Below, piece by piece: positions 1 through 6,433 of a DNA stretch of 9,045 bases; the first letter of the stretch is position 1; each line of letters begins with the position of its first letter. The translations under genes were made by a program, and so were the position numbers. Under the pieces are notes generated by a model, which had not been told where the DNA came from, did not search any database, and worked only from the letters and a program-made list of their open reading frames with translations. This DNA comes from JAKAGZ01 sp964412105. Its GTDB lineage: Bacteria; Bacteroidota; Ignavibacteria; Ignavibacteriales; Ignavibacteriaceae. The stretch is from positions 1 through 9,045 of the forward strand of contig CAYPNM010000081.1 of the NCBI GenBank assembly GCA_964412105.1. Reading direction: 5' to 3'.

Positions 1-23
1 CCGACTTCTGACATCTGTCCCCC

Positions 24-184
24 TCCTTCCTTCCAACATTCCATTCTTCCAATACCCCATCCTTCCATGCAAAATTCCTTCCTTCCTTCAACACTCCATT
101 ATTCCAATACTCCCTCTTTCCCTCCAACACTCCACTATTCACTCAACTATACGCTCTACGCTACTTAACTATACGCTACTCCTC
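24..184. repeat. Degenerate pyrimidine-rich intergenic tandem repeat
   Basis: The plus strand is almost purely C, T and A here. A unit close to TTCCAACACTCCATTATTCC followed by AATACTCC recurs about three times (near 31-57, 87-113 and, more decayed, 122-149), separated by CCTTCCTTCC-like runs. The right end has two copies of AACTATACGCT (145-155 and 167-177). Immediately to the left, CTTCTGACATCTGTC is another short repeat-like string. I see no protein in either strand across it. Similar strings occur in noncoding gaps of some Ignavibacteria-like genomes as far as I remember, but I cannot check this. Copies are not evenly spaced and there are no unique spacers, so it is not a CRISPR array. 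Function unknown. Confidence 0.6.
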
Positions 185-246
185 CGCACAGCTTCGCCCG
201 GTAAACCACAAAAAAATAAAAGGATTGAACTGTCATTCCTTTTTGA

Positions 247-402
247 TTATAAATATCTGTCTGCCGGGAAATTAATTCCCCCTAAAATATCATCGTGGTC
301 ATAAAGTTTCAGCTCAGCGCAGTCTTTAAATCTCTCTAATTTACATTCATTACCAGCAATTATAAACAAAATAAAAATGCAATAAATTCTAACATTATTC
401 AT
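247..402 (-). CDS. Possible small secreted protein or gene remnant (51 aa), doubtful
   Basis: A minus-strand ORF starts at ATG 402-400 and ends at TAA 249-247. The product begins MNNVRIYCIFILFIIAGNEC: a short hydrophobic N-terminus resembling a signal peptide or weak lipoprotein leader, although IAGNEC is not a proper lipobox. The remaining 31 residues are polar and include KLYDHDDILGG, an acidic pattern reminiscent of calcium-binding C2-type loops; that resemblance is too short to support a family call. There is no convincing ribosome binding site. The frame stops about 60 bp before the degenerate repeat, so it may be the 5' end of a gene broken when the repeat expanded. It could also be a chance ORF. 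Confidence 0.25.
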   Translation of the reverse strand: MNNVRIYCIFILFIIAGNECKLERFKDCAELKLYDHDDILGGINFPADRYL

Positions 403-598
403 ATATTTTTAGCATATTATCCATATAAAATTAAGACTATTTCACCTCCCTGTCGATAAAGGGGAGAAATTACAAAAATTGTTGCATATTATAGGTGACC
501 AATTTTTAAACTATTTAAACCTTTATAAATTAAGACAATAGTTCCTTTTTCTATTTTTTATTAACTTTATAAATCTACACTTTAATATTGATCAAGTT
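403..598. other. AT-rich intergenic leader before the OmpA-family gene
   Basis: There is no ORF of note here. A weak hairpin, CTCCC (446-450) with GGGAG (462-466) and an 11-nt loop, is the only secondary structure I see. The sequence just before the start at 599 (TTAATATTGATCAAGTT) has no Shine-Dalgarno motif, which fits the A/T-rich leaders common in Bacteroidota-like bacteria. The promoter of the downstream gene must lie in this stretch, but no -35/-10 pair stands out. Confidence 0.4.
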
Positions 599-2188
599 AT
601 GAAAGAAATTATTGGCAAACCCGTGAATTTTAAATCATCGCTTGTTGCACTATTATTATTGCTATTTTGTTTTTCCTTTGGTCTATATGCACAGGAAAAC
701 ATTGATACCCTGCATACACAGGAAAACAATGACACCCTGTATACGCAAAAAAGCAATGATTCCTTATATGTGCAGGAAAACAATGATTCAGGTTCCTCTG
801 GTTATTTTTCAAAAGGAACGCTGCTGCTTTCCCTGGAATACGATATCAATAAGAGTTTTACGGATTATACTACATCCAATACAATAAGCAGTGGATGGAG
901 AATAATGGCGAAATATATTCTGCCGATAGATAATCGGTTTTATTATGGATGGGGACTCTACGGCGGTTTTGGTACATTGACGGGCGCCGACCTGGCATTA
1001 CAAAATGATCCTGCTGGTTATCCGCCCCAGTTTTCTACTTCCATTGTATATTTTGGACTTGGCCTCGAGTTTAGCTATAAGGTGAATCCAACTTTCTATC
1101 CTTATGCTTTCTTTAGCCTGACCGATTTATTTTTTCAACCGGAAGATATTTACGGAAATAAACTCCCCAATAATGCACTTGGCAATGTTTATAAGAATCA
1201 TGCATTGGAACCGGGCATTGAAGCTGGATTTCGTTACTTTATTACCAGCAACATAGCAATTAATGCCAGCATAACTTACTATATGTTTCCAAATGATTAC
1301 CTTGATGATTTGAAGAAGGCAATTGCAAACGACAAATACAGTTCTATAAATTTAGGAATATCATACGCTCCTTTCCTTAAGAGTTCTTCATTGAATGATT
1401 CGGATAAAGACGGTGTAGAAGATGATAAAGATATGTGTCCGAACACGCCTATAGGAGTTGAGGTTGATGGATTCGGTTGCCCTGTAGATTCTGATCGTGA
1501 TGGTATCCCGGATTACCTGGATAAATGCCCCGATACACCTGTCGGAGTAAAAGTGGATTCTACCGGTTGTCCTTTGGATTCCGATTTCGATGGAGTCCCG
1601 GACTATTTGGATAAATGTCCTCACACTTTGCCCGGCCTTAAAGTTGATCCATCAGGTTGTCCTGTCGATTCAGATCACGATGGTGTACCGGATTACAAGG
1701 ATAAATGTCCCGATACGCCGATAGGTACGCAGGTTGATTCAATAGGCTGTCCTGCAAAGAATATACCTAATGAAAATAATATTACACCTGAAAAGGAAAA
1801 TGAAAAGGAAATAGTTCGAATTATTCCTCCTTCGGAAATAGGTTCTGTTGTGCTTTATACTGATACTTATTTTGAACCCAGCAGGGATAAACTTCTGCCT
1901 AAGGCTTATACAATACTTAATATTCTTATAAATACGATGAAAGCCTATCCGGATTCAAAATGGCAGATAAATGGTTACACTGACTCAACAGGAGCAGCCG
2001 AGCAGAACGTGGTGATATCCAAAAAAGCCGCGCAAACAGTTGCTGATTACCTCATAAGCAAGGGTGTGAATCCAAATATGCTCGAAGTTACCGGCTATGG
2101 AGAGAGCAACCCGATTTTTTCGAATGATTTTCCTGACGGAAGGGCACTAAACAGGAGAGTTGAAATCAAATATGTAAAAAGTAAATGA
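599..2188 (+). CDS. OmpA-family outer-membrane protein with TSP3 calcium repeats (529 aa)
   Basis: The likely role is an outer-membrane protein tethered to the cell wall. In order there is a signal peptide (residues 1-31, basic start, hydrophobic LVALLLLLFCFSF, cleavage near YAQ), then a low-complexity linker of 9-residue repeats (32-64). A small beta-barrel of alternating aromatic strands follows (about 69-262), then four 30-residue thrombospondin type 3 repeats (267-385) of form DSDxDGVPDYLDKCPDTP, which in this family bind calcium and make a rigid stalk. The OmpA C-terminal domain comes last (about 416-526), with the signatures INGYTDSTG and RALNRRVEI. Asp462 matches the conserved peptidoglycan-contacting Asp, but the partner Arg 15 residues on is Ala477 (SKKAAQTV where the family has S-x-x-R-A). 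The start at 599 gives a good signal peptide though no Shine-Dalgarno site. The next gene is a paralog 124 bp downstream with no terminator between, so the two are probably co-transcribed. Family placement is secure; ligand and partners are unknown. Confidence 0.93.
   Translation: MKEIIGKPVNFKSSLVALLLLLFCFSFGLYAQENIDTLHTQENNDTLYTQKSNDSLYVQENNDSGSSGYFSKGTLLLSLEYDINKSFTDYTTSNTISSGWRIMAKYILPIDNRFYYGWGLYGGFGTLTGADLALQNDPAGYPPQFSTSIVYFGLGLEFSYKVNPTFYPYAFFSLTDLFFQPEDIYGNKLPNNALGNVYKNHALEPGIEAGFRYFITSNIAINASITYYMFPNDYLDDLKKAIANDKYSSINLGISYAPFLKSSSLNDSDKDGVEDDKDMCPNTPIGVEVDGFGCPVDSDRDGIPDYLDKCPDTPVGVKVDSTGCPLDSDFDGVPDYLDKCPHTLPGLKVDPSGCPVDSDHDGVPDYKDKCPDTPIGTQVDSIGCPAKNIPNENNITPEKENEKEIVRIIPPSEIGSVVLYTDTYFEPSRDKLLPKAYTILNILINTMKAYPDSKWQINGYTDSTGAAEQNVVISKKAAQTVADYLISKGVNPNMLEVTGYGESNPIFSNDFPDGRALNRRVEIKYVKSK
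692..789 (+). repeat. In-frame 27-bp tandem repeat, about 3.6 copies
   Basis: Copies run 692-718, 719-745, 746-772 and a partial 773-789. Copy 2 starts CAGGAAAACAATGACACCC. They encode QENIDTLHT, QENNDTLYT, QKSNDSLYV and QENNDS, directly after the signal-peptide cleavage region of the OmpA-family protein. Each unit is nine codons, so gain or loss of a copy would only change linker length. The neighbouring paralog has no such repeat at this place. Confidence 0.8.
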
Positions 2189-2312
2189 TTAAAGGGTGAT
2201 TATTTAAGTTATGTTTCAATCGCTCATTATTTTCAATTACTATTTTTAAATGTTATCGAAATCAATAAGGTGCTCAGGCTATTTTTATTAAAAACAAATT
2301 AGCGAGAATAAT

Positions 2313-3662
2313 ATGAAAAAGAAATTACTGCCGCAGTTTCCCAGGTACTCTTTTATTTACATATTGGTGCTAATTTTTTGTTTTGGGATTTCCCGATTTT
2401 CCCTGGCACAGGAAAAAAAGAACATTTATCATCCTTTAGCTGGGACCGTGGTGCTTTCACTGGAATATTCGGAAACAATCAGTGAAACGGATTATGATAG
2501 TAACATATTTAGCTTTGCCTGGCGTGGATCAGGCGAATATTTTTTACCCATCTACTCGAATTTTTTCTCCGGTATAAGAGTATATGGTGGAACCGGATAT
2601 GTGACAGGCACACGTAATGACCTGGCTTCAATTGGCAGACCTACAGAATACAAGACTTCTATCGTTTATTCAGGAATTGGAATTGAACTGGGTTATAGAA
2701 TTGAGCCGAATTTCTATCCTTATGTTATGGCTGGAATCGATTACCTGTATTTCCACCCTTATGACCCAAATGGAATTCGTCTCCCGGTAATAGGAGGATA
2801 TGTGACACATACTGCATTACCATCTGCTGAAATAGGAGCAAGATACTTTTTAAATGATAACGTCGCTATTACTGCAAGCTTAACTCACAATTTCTTCCCT
2901 AATGATTTCCTGGATGGTTTTGGCCGTGGTAAAAAAGATGCTTATTCATCCATCAATGTCGGTGTTTCTTATTCTCTTTTCGGTAAAAAGGATTCCGACG
3001 ATGATGGGGTGGATGACAGTCAAGACCAGTGTCCGAATACACCGGAAGGTGTAGCGGTCGATGAATTCGGCTGCCCTATGGATTCTGATGTTGATGGTGT
3101 CCCAGATTACATGGATAAATGCCCTTTCACTCCTAAAGGAGTTAAAGTGGATCCCGATGGTTGTCCGCTGGATTCTGACGGTGATGGCGTAGCAGATTAC
3201 CTCGACAAGTGCCCTGACACACCGACAGGAGCAAAAGTTGATATTAGTGGTTGTCCGCTTGATTCGGATAGAGATGGGGTCCCCGACTATCTCGACAAGT
3301 GTCCTAATACTCCTTTCGGCACAGTAGTCGAATCTAATGGATGCCCTAAACCTACAGAACCGGTAAAAGTAATTGAAAATCAGCCCAAAGTGGTTCAACC
3401 CGAATTCAATCTTGATAATGAAAGGATGGTAAAAAAGAACATATGGACAGATGGAAAGTTATATGTGGTCCAGTTGGCTTCATTTACAAATGAAAGTAGA
3501 GCGGATGCTTCCGTACAAACCTGGAAAGATGAAGGTTATAATGCATTTAAAGTAACCAAGTTCATTCCCAAGTATAACAGAACTTATTATAGAGTAAGAA
3601 TAGGCTATTATAATTCATTAATGGAAGCTGAAAACGCCTATAATAAAATCAAGCGCAGGTAA
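2313..3662 (+). CDS. Outer-membrane barrel protein with TSP3 repeats and C-terminal SPOR domain (449 aa)
   Basis: This is a paralog of the gene at 599-2188. It has a signal peptide (about residues 1-33, ending SLAQ) and a beta-barrel (about 42-224) with shared blocks such as TSIVYxGxGxE, NFYPY, FFPND and YSSINxGxSY. Four 30-residue TSP3 repeats (227-345) follow, each with DSDxDGVxD and a CP pair. A short linker leads to a SPOR domain (382-449: YVVQLASFTN at the start, YYRVRIGYYNS in the middle). SPOR domains are known to bind glycan strands stripped of stem peptides and are common in division or wall-remodelling proteins. So the barrel and stalk are the same as the neighbour's but the wall anchor is of another type. 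The linker of 9-residue repeats is missing. The leader AGCGAGAATAATATG has only a weak ribosome binding site. A strong terminator lies 36 bp after the stop. Domain calls are firm; the physiological role is inferred. Confidence 0.92.
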   Translation: MKKKLLPQFPRYSFIYILVLIFCFGISRFSLAQEKKNIYHPLAGTVVLSLEYSETISETDYDSNIFSFAWRGSGEYFLPIYSNFFSGIRVYGGTGYVTGTRNDLASIGRPTEYKTSIVYSGIGIELGYRIEPNFYPYVMAGIDYLYFHPYDPNGIRLPVIGGYVTHTALPSAEIGARYFLNDNVAITASLTHNFFPNDFLDGFGRGKKDAYSSINVGVSYSLFGKKDSDDDGVDDSQDQCPNTPEGVAVDEFGCPMDSDVDGVPDYMDKCPFTPKGVKVDPDGCPLDSDGDGVADYLDKCPDTPTGAKVDISGCPLDSDRDGVPDYLDKCPNTPFGTVVESNGCPKPTEPVKVIENQPKVVQPEFNLDNERMVKKNIWTDGKLYVVQLASFTNESRADASVQTWKDEGYNAFKVTKFIPKYNRTYYRVRIGYYNSLMEAENAYNKIKRR

Positions 3663-3698
3663 AGCATTATTGATTCGAATTTAAGGAGAATAATAAAC

Positions 3699-3740
3699 AA
3701 AATAAGAACCCCGCTTAATAATCAGCGGGGTTCTTATTTT
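3699..3740. terminator. Perfect 17-bp bidirectional terminator hairpin
   Basis: AAAATAAGAACCCCGCT (3699-3715) is the exact reverse complement of AGCGGGGTTCTTATTTT (3724-3740), with an 8-nt loop (TAATAATC). The GC core is flanked by an A-run on the left and a T-run on the right, so it can end transcription from both strands. It sits 36 bp after the stop of the SPOR-domain gene and 5 bp after the stop of the convergent minus-strand gene at 3746-4006. Confidence 0.93.
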
Positions 3741-3745
3741 ATATT

Positions 3746-4006
3746 CTACAATCCTGAAAGCGGATATTCTGTGGCATTTATTTTTGTGAAATAAAAATTA
3801 CTGGCGGCAGAAAGGCTGTCAAGTTGCTTAATAGAACAGACATCAAAATCTTGCCTTTTGACAGTATAGCTCAAAATAATTGCACTCAATTTATAGGTAC
3901 TTTTCTTACTTACGGAAGTACCTGCGAAAAAAGTAAGATATGTTACTAAAGCCAGCGCACCGAATAAAAAGAGCAAACTACTCCACACTAGAATTTTACG
4001 TAGCAT
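3746..4006 (-). CDS. Small single-span membrane protein of unknown function (86 aa)
   Basis: I do not recognise the family. The protein starts MLRKILVWSSLLFLFGALAL, a positively charged tip followed by one hydrophobic helix (about residues 5-28). A polar C-terminal part of about 58 residues follows, with no cysteine pair, repeat or catalytic pattern I can name; its only cysteine is in DVCSIKQL. The helix could be an uncleaved signal anchor placing the tail outside the cytoplasm. Support for a real gene is good: a clear Shine-Dalgarno site (GTGAGGAAGTT directly before the ATG at 4006-4004), an A/T-independent start choice, and a stop codon that abuts the shared terminator at 3699-3740. It is divergent from the NfeD operon and convergent with the SPOR-domain gene. 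Confidence 0.72.
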   Translation of the reverse strand: MLRKILVWSSLLFLFGALALVTYLTFFAGTSVSKKSTYKLSAIILSYTVKRQDFDVCSIKQLDSLSAASNFYFTKINATEYPLSGL

Positions 4007-4337
4007 AACTTCCTCACTTTTTGAAGGTTACCTCATTATTTAATCAGAAGCAATCCTTAGGTGGAAATTTGGTCCCTTTTATTATTAAAAGCAATAATAT
4101 TTATAAGATACTTAGAAAATATATCGACCAGAAGCGATATTTATCCACTAATAAACAAGTTTAATAAATGAATTGCAAGAATTTAATTTGTTAAATTTCA
4201 AAATCACATTATAGACTGAATGACAACTTCATAATTCACAATTGCATAAAAATGACTTGATTACGAAAGTGATAAATAGATTGATTAGCTGGCTATTTTT
4301 GGGTAACTTTTAAACAACAATTTCCCCGTGGAAATTT
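4007..4337. other. Divergent intergenic region before the NfeD operon
   Basis: 331 bp of AT-rich sequence between the minus-strand small membrane gene and the NfeD gene; I see no ORF in it. It must hold promoters in both directions. Weak plus-strand candidates are TTGTTA (4188-4193), 16 bp, then TATAGA (4210-4215), and a Bacteroidota-style -7 element TATTTTTG at 4294-4301 without a good -33 partner. A 7-bp AT-only hairpin (TATTATT/AATAATA, 4080-4099) is probably chance. The end of the region forms the hairpin listed separately at 4319-4336. Confidence 0.45.
4319..4336 (+). promoter_or_regulatory. Hairpin immediately upstream of the nfeD start codon
   Basis: AATTTCC (4319-4325) pairs perfectly with GGAAATT (4330-4336) around a CCGT loop, and the ATG follows one base later at 4338. 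The only purine-rich stretch that could act as a ribosome binding site (GTGGAAA) lies in the right arm. If the stem forms in the mRNA it would mask the initiation site. The structure is seen in the sequence; a regulatory role is inferred. Confidence 0.35.
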
Positions 4338-5624
4338 ATGTATAGGTTATTTTTTTTATTCGTATGGCTTTCGGTTCTGACCTTCCCGTTGGACAGTCCA
4401 ACTAAAAATGTGCTTGTAATAACTCTCGATGGTGCTATAAATCCTGCAGCTTCTGAATATATTCAATATGGGATTGAACAGGCTGTTAAAAATAATTCGC
4501 AGTGCCTCGTACTCAGATTGAACACTCCCGGAGGGTTGCTTGAGTCTACACGAAATATTGTTTCTGATATACTTCAGTCCCCTGTTCCGGTTGTGGTTTA
4601 TGTTTCTCCTCCAGGTTCAAGAGCCGCATCAGCCGGCGTTTTCGTCACCTTATCTGCGCATATTGCGGCGATGGCTCCGGGTACAAATATTGGCGCTGCC
4701 CATCCTGTAACGCTGCAGGGACAGATGGATTCTATTATGACTGAAAAGGTAACCAATGATGCGGCGGCGTTTATAAGAACAATAAGCGAAAAAAGACATC
4801 GAAATGTAAAATGGGCTGAGGAAGCAGTCAGAAAAAGTATTTCCATAACTGAAACTGAGGCAATGAGGGATAGCGTTATCGATCTTATCGCAAATAATAT
4901 GAAAGATCTGCTTCAAAAGATAGACGGAAAAGAAATTGAAACATCTGTTGGTACTATAACCCTTCATACTCAAAATGCGGTACTAATTTACAGGGATATG
5001 AGTTTTCAACAAAAGCTGTTAAGCATTCTAAGCGATCCTAACATTGCCTACATATTATTTATGCTTGGAATTTATGGATTGCTGTTCGAATTATACAGTC
5101 CCGGTTTAATCTTTCCGGGCGTAGTAGGAGTTATCAGCCTGCTGCTGGCATTTTATTCTATGCAGACTCTGCCGATAAATTATACCGGCCTTGCCCTTAT
5201 AATTTTCGCAATAATCTTGTTTGTTCTGGAAATAAAGATTGTCAGCCATGGCATATTAACAATAGGAGGTGTTATTTCATTGATTCTGGGATCATTAATG
5301 CTTATTAAAACTGAACCGGGTTTTGATGTTCTGCAGGTTTCCTGGAAAGTAATTTTACTGTTTGTAATTCTGACCGTTGGATTTTTTACACTTGCTATTG
5401 GATTTGGAATTAAAGCACAGAGAAGAAAACCGACAACAGGTCAGGAAGGGTTAATAAACGAGACCGGTGAAGCTATTACAGATCTGAATCCTGATGGTGA
5501 TATTAAAATTCACGGAGAAATCTGGAATGCTAAAAGCATCGAGGGCTTTATCTCCAAAGGAGATAAAATTATCGTAACAGGAATATCAAACTTAAAACTA
5601 CAAATAAAGAAAATAGATATTTAA
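4338..5624 (+). CDS. nfeD: Long-form NfeD, ClpP-class membrane serine protease (428 aa)
   Basis: This matches the long NfeD type (archaeal PH1510 family), which cleaves the C-terminus of a partner stomatin. Residues 1-17 are a hydrophobic signal or anchor. The ClpP/crotonase-fold protease domain spans about 23-200, with VLRLNTPGG, then GSRAASAGVF carrying nucleophile Ser98, then TEKVTNDAAAF carrying general base Lys137. The spacing fits the Ser97/Lys138 dyad known for PH1510. A membrane domain of four to five helices covers about 235-358, joined by tight turns (ELYSPGLIFPG). The C-terminal NfeD OB-fold domain is about 368-428 (TGQEGLINETGEA, GDKIIVTGI). The start at 4338 has a hairpin in place of a clear Shine-Dalgarno site. 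The slipin gene follows after 19 bp, the classic NfeD-slipin pairing. Length and key residues indicate an intact, active protease; the actual substrate is inferred from the neighbour. Confidence 0.95.
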   Translation: MYRLFFLFVWLSVLTFPLDSPTKNVLVITLDGAINPAASEYIQYGIEQAVKNNSQCLVLRLNTPGGLLESTRNIVSDILQSPVPVVVYVSPPGSRAASAGVFVTLSAHIAAMAPGTNIGAAHPVTLQGQMDSIMTEKVTNDAAAFIRTISEKRHRNVKWAEEAVRKSISITETEAMRDSVIDLIANNMKDLLQKIDGKEIETSVGTITLHTQNAVLIYRDMSFQQKLLSILSDPNIAYILFMLGIYGLLFELYSPGLIFPGVVGVISLLLAFYSMQTLPINYTGLALIIFAIILFVLEIKIVSHGILTIGGVISLILGSLMLIKTEPGFDVLQVSWKVILLFVILTVGFFTLAIGFGIKAQRRKPTTGQEGLINETGEAITDLNPDGDIKIHGEIWNAKSIEGFISKGDKIIVTGISNLKLQIKKIDI

Positions 5625-5630
5625 TAATAC

Positions 5631-5638
5631 AGAGGAGG
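5631..5638 (+). promoter_or_regulatory. Strong Shine-Dalgarno site of the slipin gene
   Basis: AGAGGAGG lies 5 bp before the ATG at 5644, between the nfeD stop and the slipin start. It is by far the strongest ribosome binding site in the window. It fixes the slipin start and suggests that slipin is made in higher amounts than NfeD from the same message. Confidence 0.75.
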
Positions 5639-5643
5639 CCAAA

Positions 5644-6411
5644 ATGCAGGAATTTCCCGTATATCTGTTTATAATTGTAATCTTTGTGATCTTTATCCTT
5701 TTCAGTGCAATTAAAATTCTTCGCGAATATGAGCGCGGTGTTATCTTTAGACTGGGAAGACTCATTCAAACTAAAGGACCGGGTATAATATTTCTTATCC
5801 CGATAATAGACCGTATGATTAAAGTCAGCCTTCGCATAGTTGTACTGGATGTACCGCCGCAGGATATAATTACAAAAGACAATGTTTCATTGAAAGTCAA
5901 TGCCGTAGTTTATTTTAGGGTAGTACAGGCCGAAAAAGCTGTAGTTGAAGTCGATGATTATTTATTTGCTACTTCTCAAATATCTCAGACAACTTTACGA
6001 AGTATTCTTGGACAATCAATGTTGGATGAAATTTTATCTGAGCGGGATAAAATTAATCAGGAACTCCAGAAAATAATTGATGACAGAACAGAACCATGGG
6101 GAGTTAAGGTTACTGCGGTTGAAGTAAAACAGGTTGACCTGCCGATTGAAATGCAGCGTGCTATTGCGATACAGGCACAGGCAGAAAGAGAAAGACGTGC
6201 TAAAGTAATTCACGCGGAAGGAGAATTCCAGGCAAGCCAAAAATTATCGGACGCAGCCGGAGTCCTCCAAAAATTTCCGGCTGCTATTCAATTGAGGTTT
6301 TTGCAAACCTTAACGGAAATTTCATCCGATAAAAATTCAACTATACTCTTCCCTGTTCCGATAGATCTACTAACTCCGTTCATAGAGAAATTTAAAAAGG
6401 ATAACTCATAG
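5644..6411 (+). CDS. Slipin/stomatin-like SPFH (Band 7) membrane protein (255 aa)
   Basis: An inner-membrane scaffold protein of the SPFH superfamily, partner and likely substrate of the NfeD protease encoded just upstream. One N-terminal hydrophobic segment (residues 6-24) anchors it. The SPFH domain follows (about 26-195) with YERGVIFRLGRL, DVPPQDIITKDNVSLKVNAV and RSILGQSMLDEIL, all typical slipin blocks. A charged, Ala/Gln/Glu-rich coiled coil (about 172-215, QAQAERERRAKVIHAEGEFQ) probably drives ring assembly. The C-terminus contains a hydrophobic stretch TILFPVPIDLL (233-243), placed like the segment of PH1511 that PH1510 cuts. Translation starts from a strong Shine-Dalgarno site. Its length is normal for bacterial slipins and it looks intact. 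The cfa gene begins 22 bp downstream, so all three are probably one transcript. It is too short for a flotillin, and the NfeD neighbour favours slipin over HflK/HflC. Confidence 0.95.
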   Translation: MQEFPVYLFIIVIFVIFILFSAIKILREYERGVIFRLGRLIQTKGPGIIFLIPIIDRMIKVSLRIVVLDVPPQDIITKDNVSLKVNAVVYFRVVQAEKAVVEVDDYLFATSQISQTTLRSILGQSMLDEILSERDKINQELQKIIDDRTEPWGVKVTAVEVKQVDLPIEMQRAIAIQAQAERERRAKVIHAEGEFQASQKLSDAAGVLQKFPAAIQLRFLQTLTEISSDKNSTILFPVPIDLLTPFIEKFKKDNS

Positions 6412-6433
6412 TGGAGTTATCGAAAAATAGGGA

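Noticed and set aside
24..184. Pyrimidine-rich array as a CRISPR or origin of replication
   Set aside because: Units are degenerate and irregularly spaced, and there are no DnaA boxes or replication genes in the window.
642..887. Overlapping ORFs on both strands across the 27-bp repeat
   Set aside because: The repetitive peptides are shadows of the tandem repeat in the OmpA-family gene, whose frame carries the signal peptide and continues into a folded protein.
1388..1624. Minus-strand ORF of 78 codons inside the TSP3 region
   Set aside because: It is an antisense shadow of the repeat array: the repeated codons lack stops on the other strand. The plus-strand protein has clear domain structure.
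1397..1750. Regularly spaced DNA repeats resembling a CRISPR array
   Set aside because: The 90-bp periodicity reflects TSP3 protein repeats; there are no identical repeats with unique spacers and no cas genes.
2946..3398. Minus-strand ORF of 150 codons opposite the second TSP3 array
   Set aside because: The same artefact: a periodic, Ile/Arg/Thr-rich translation that mirrors the 90-bp repeat of the real gene, with no signal for translation.
4080..4099. TATTATT/AATAATA hairpin as a terminator
   Set aside because: It is AT-only with a weak stem and no gene ending nearby; expected by chance in DNA this AT-rich.
4598..4973. Minus-strand ORFs within the nfeD protease domain
   Set aside because: They are shadows of a strongly conserved coding region with intact catalytic motifs on the plus strand.
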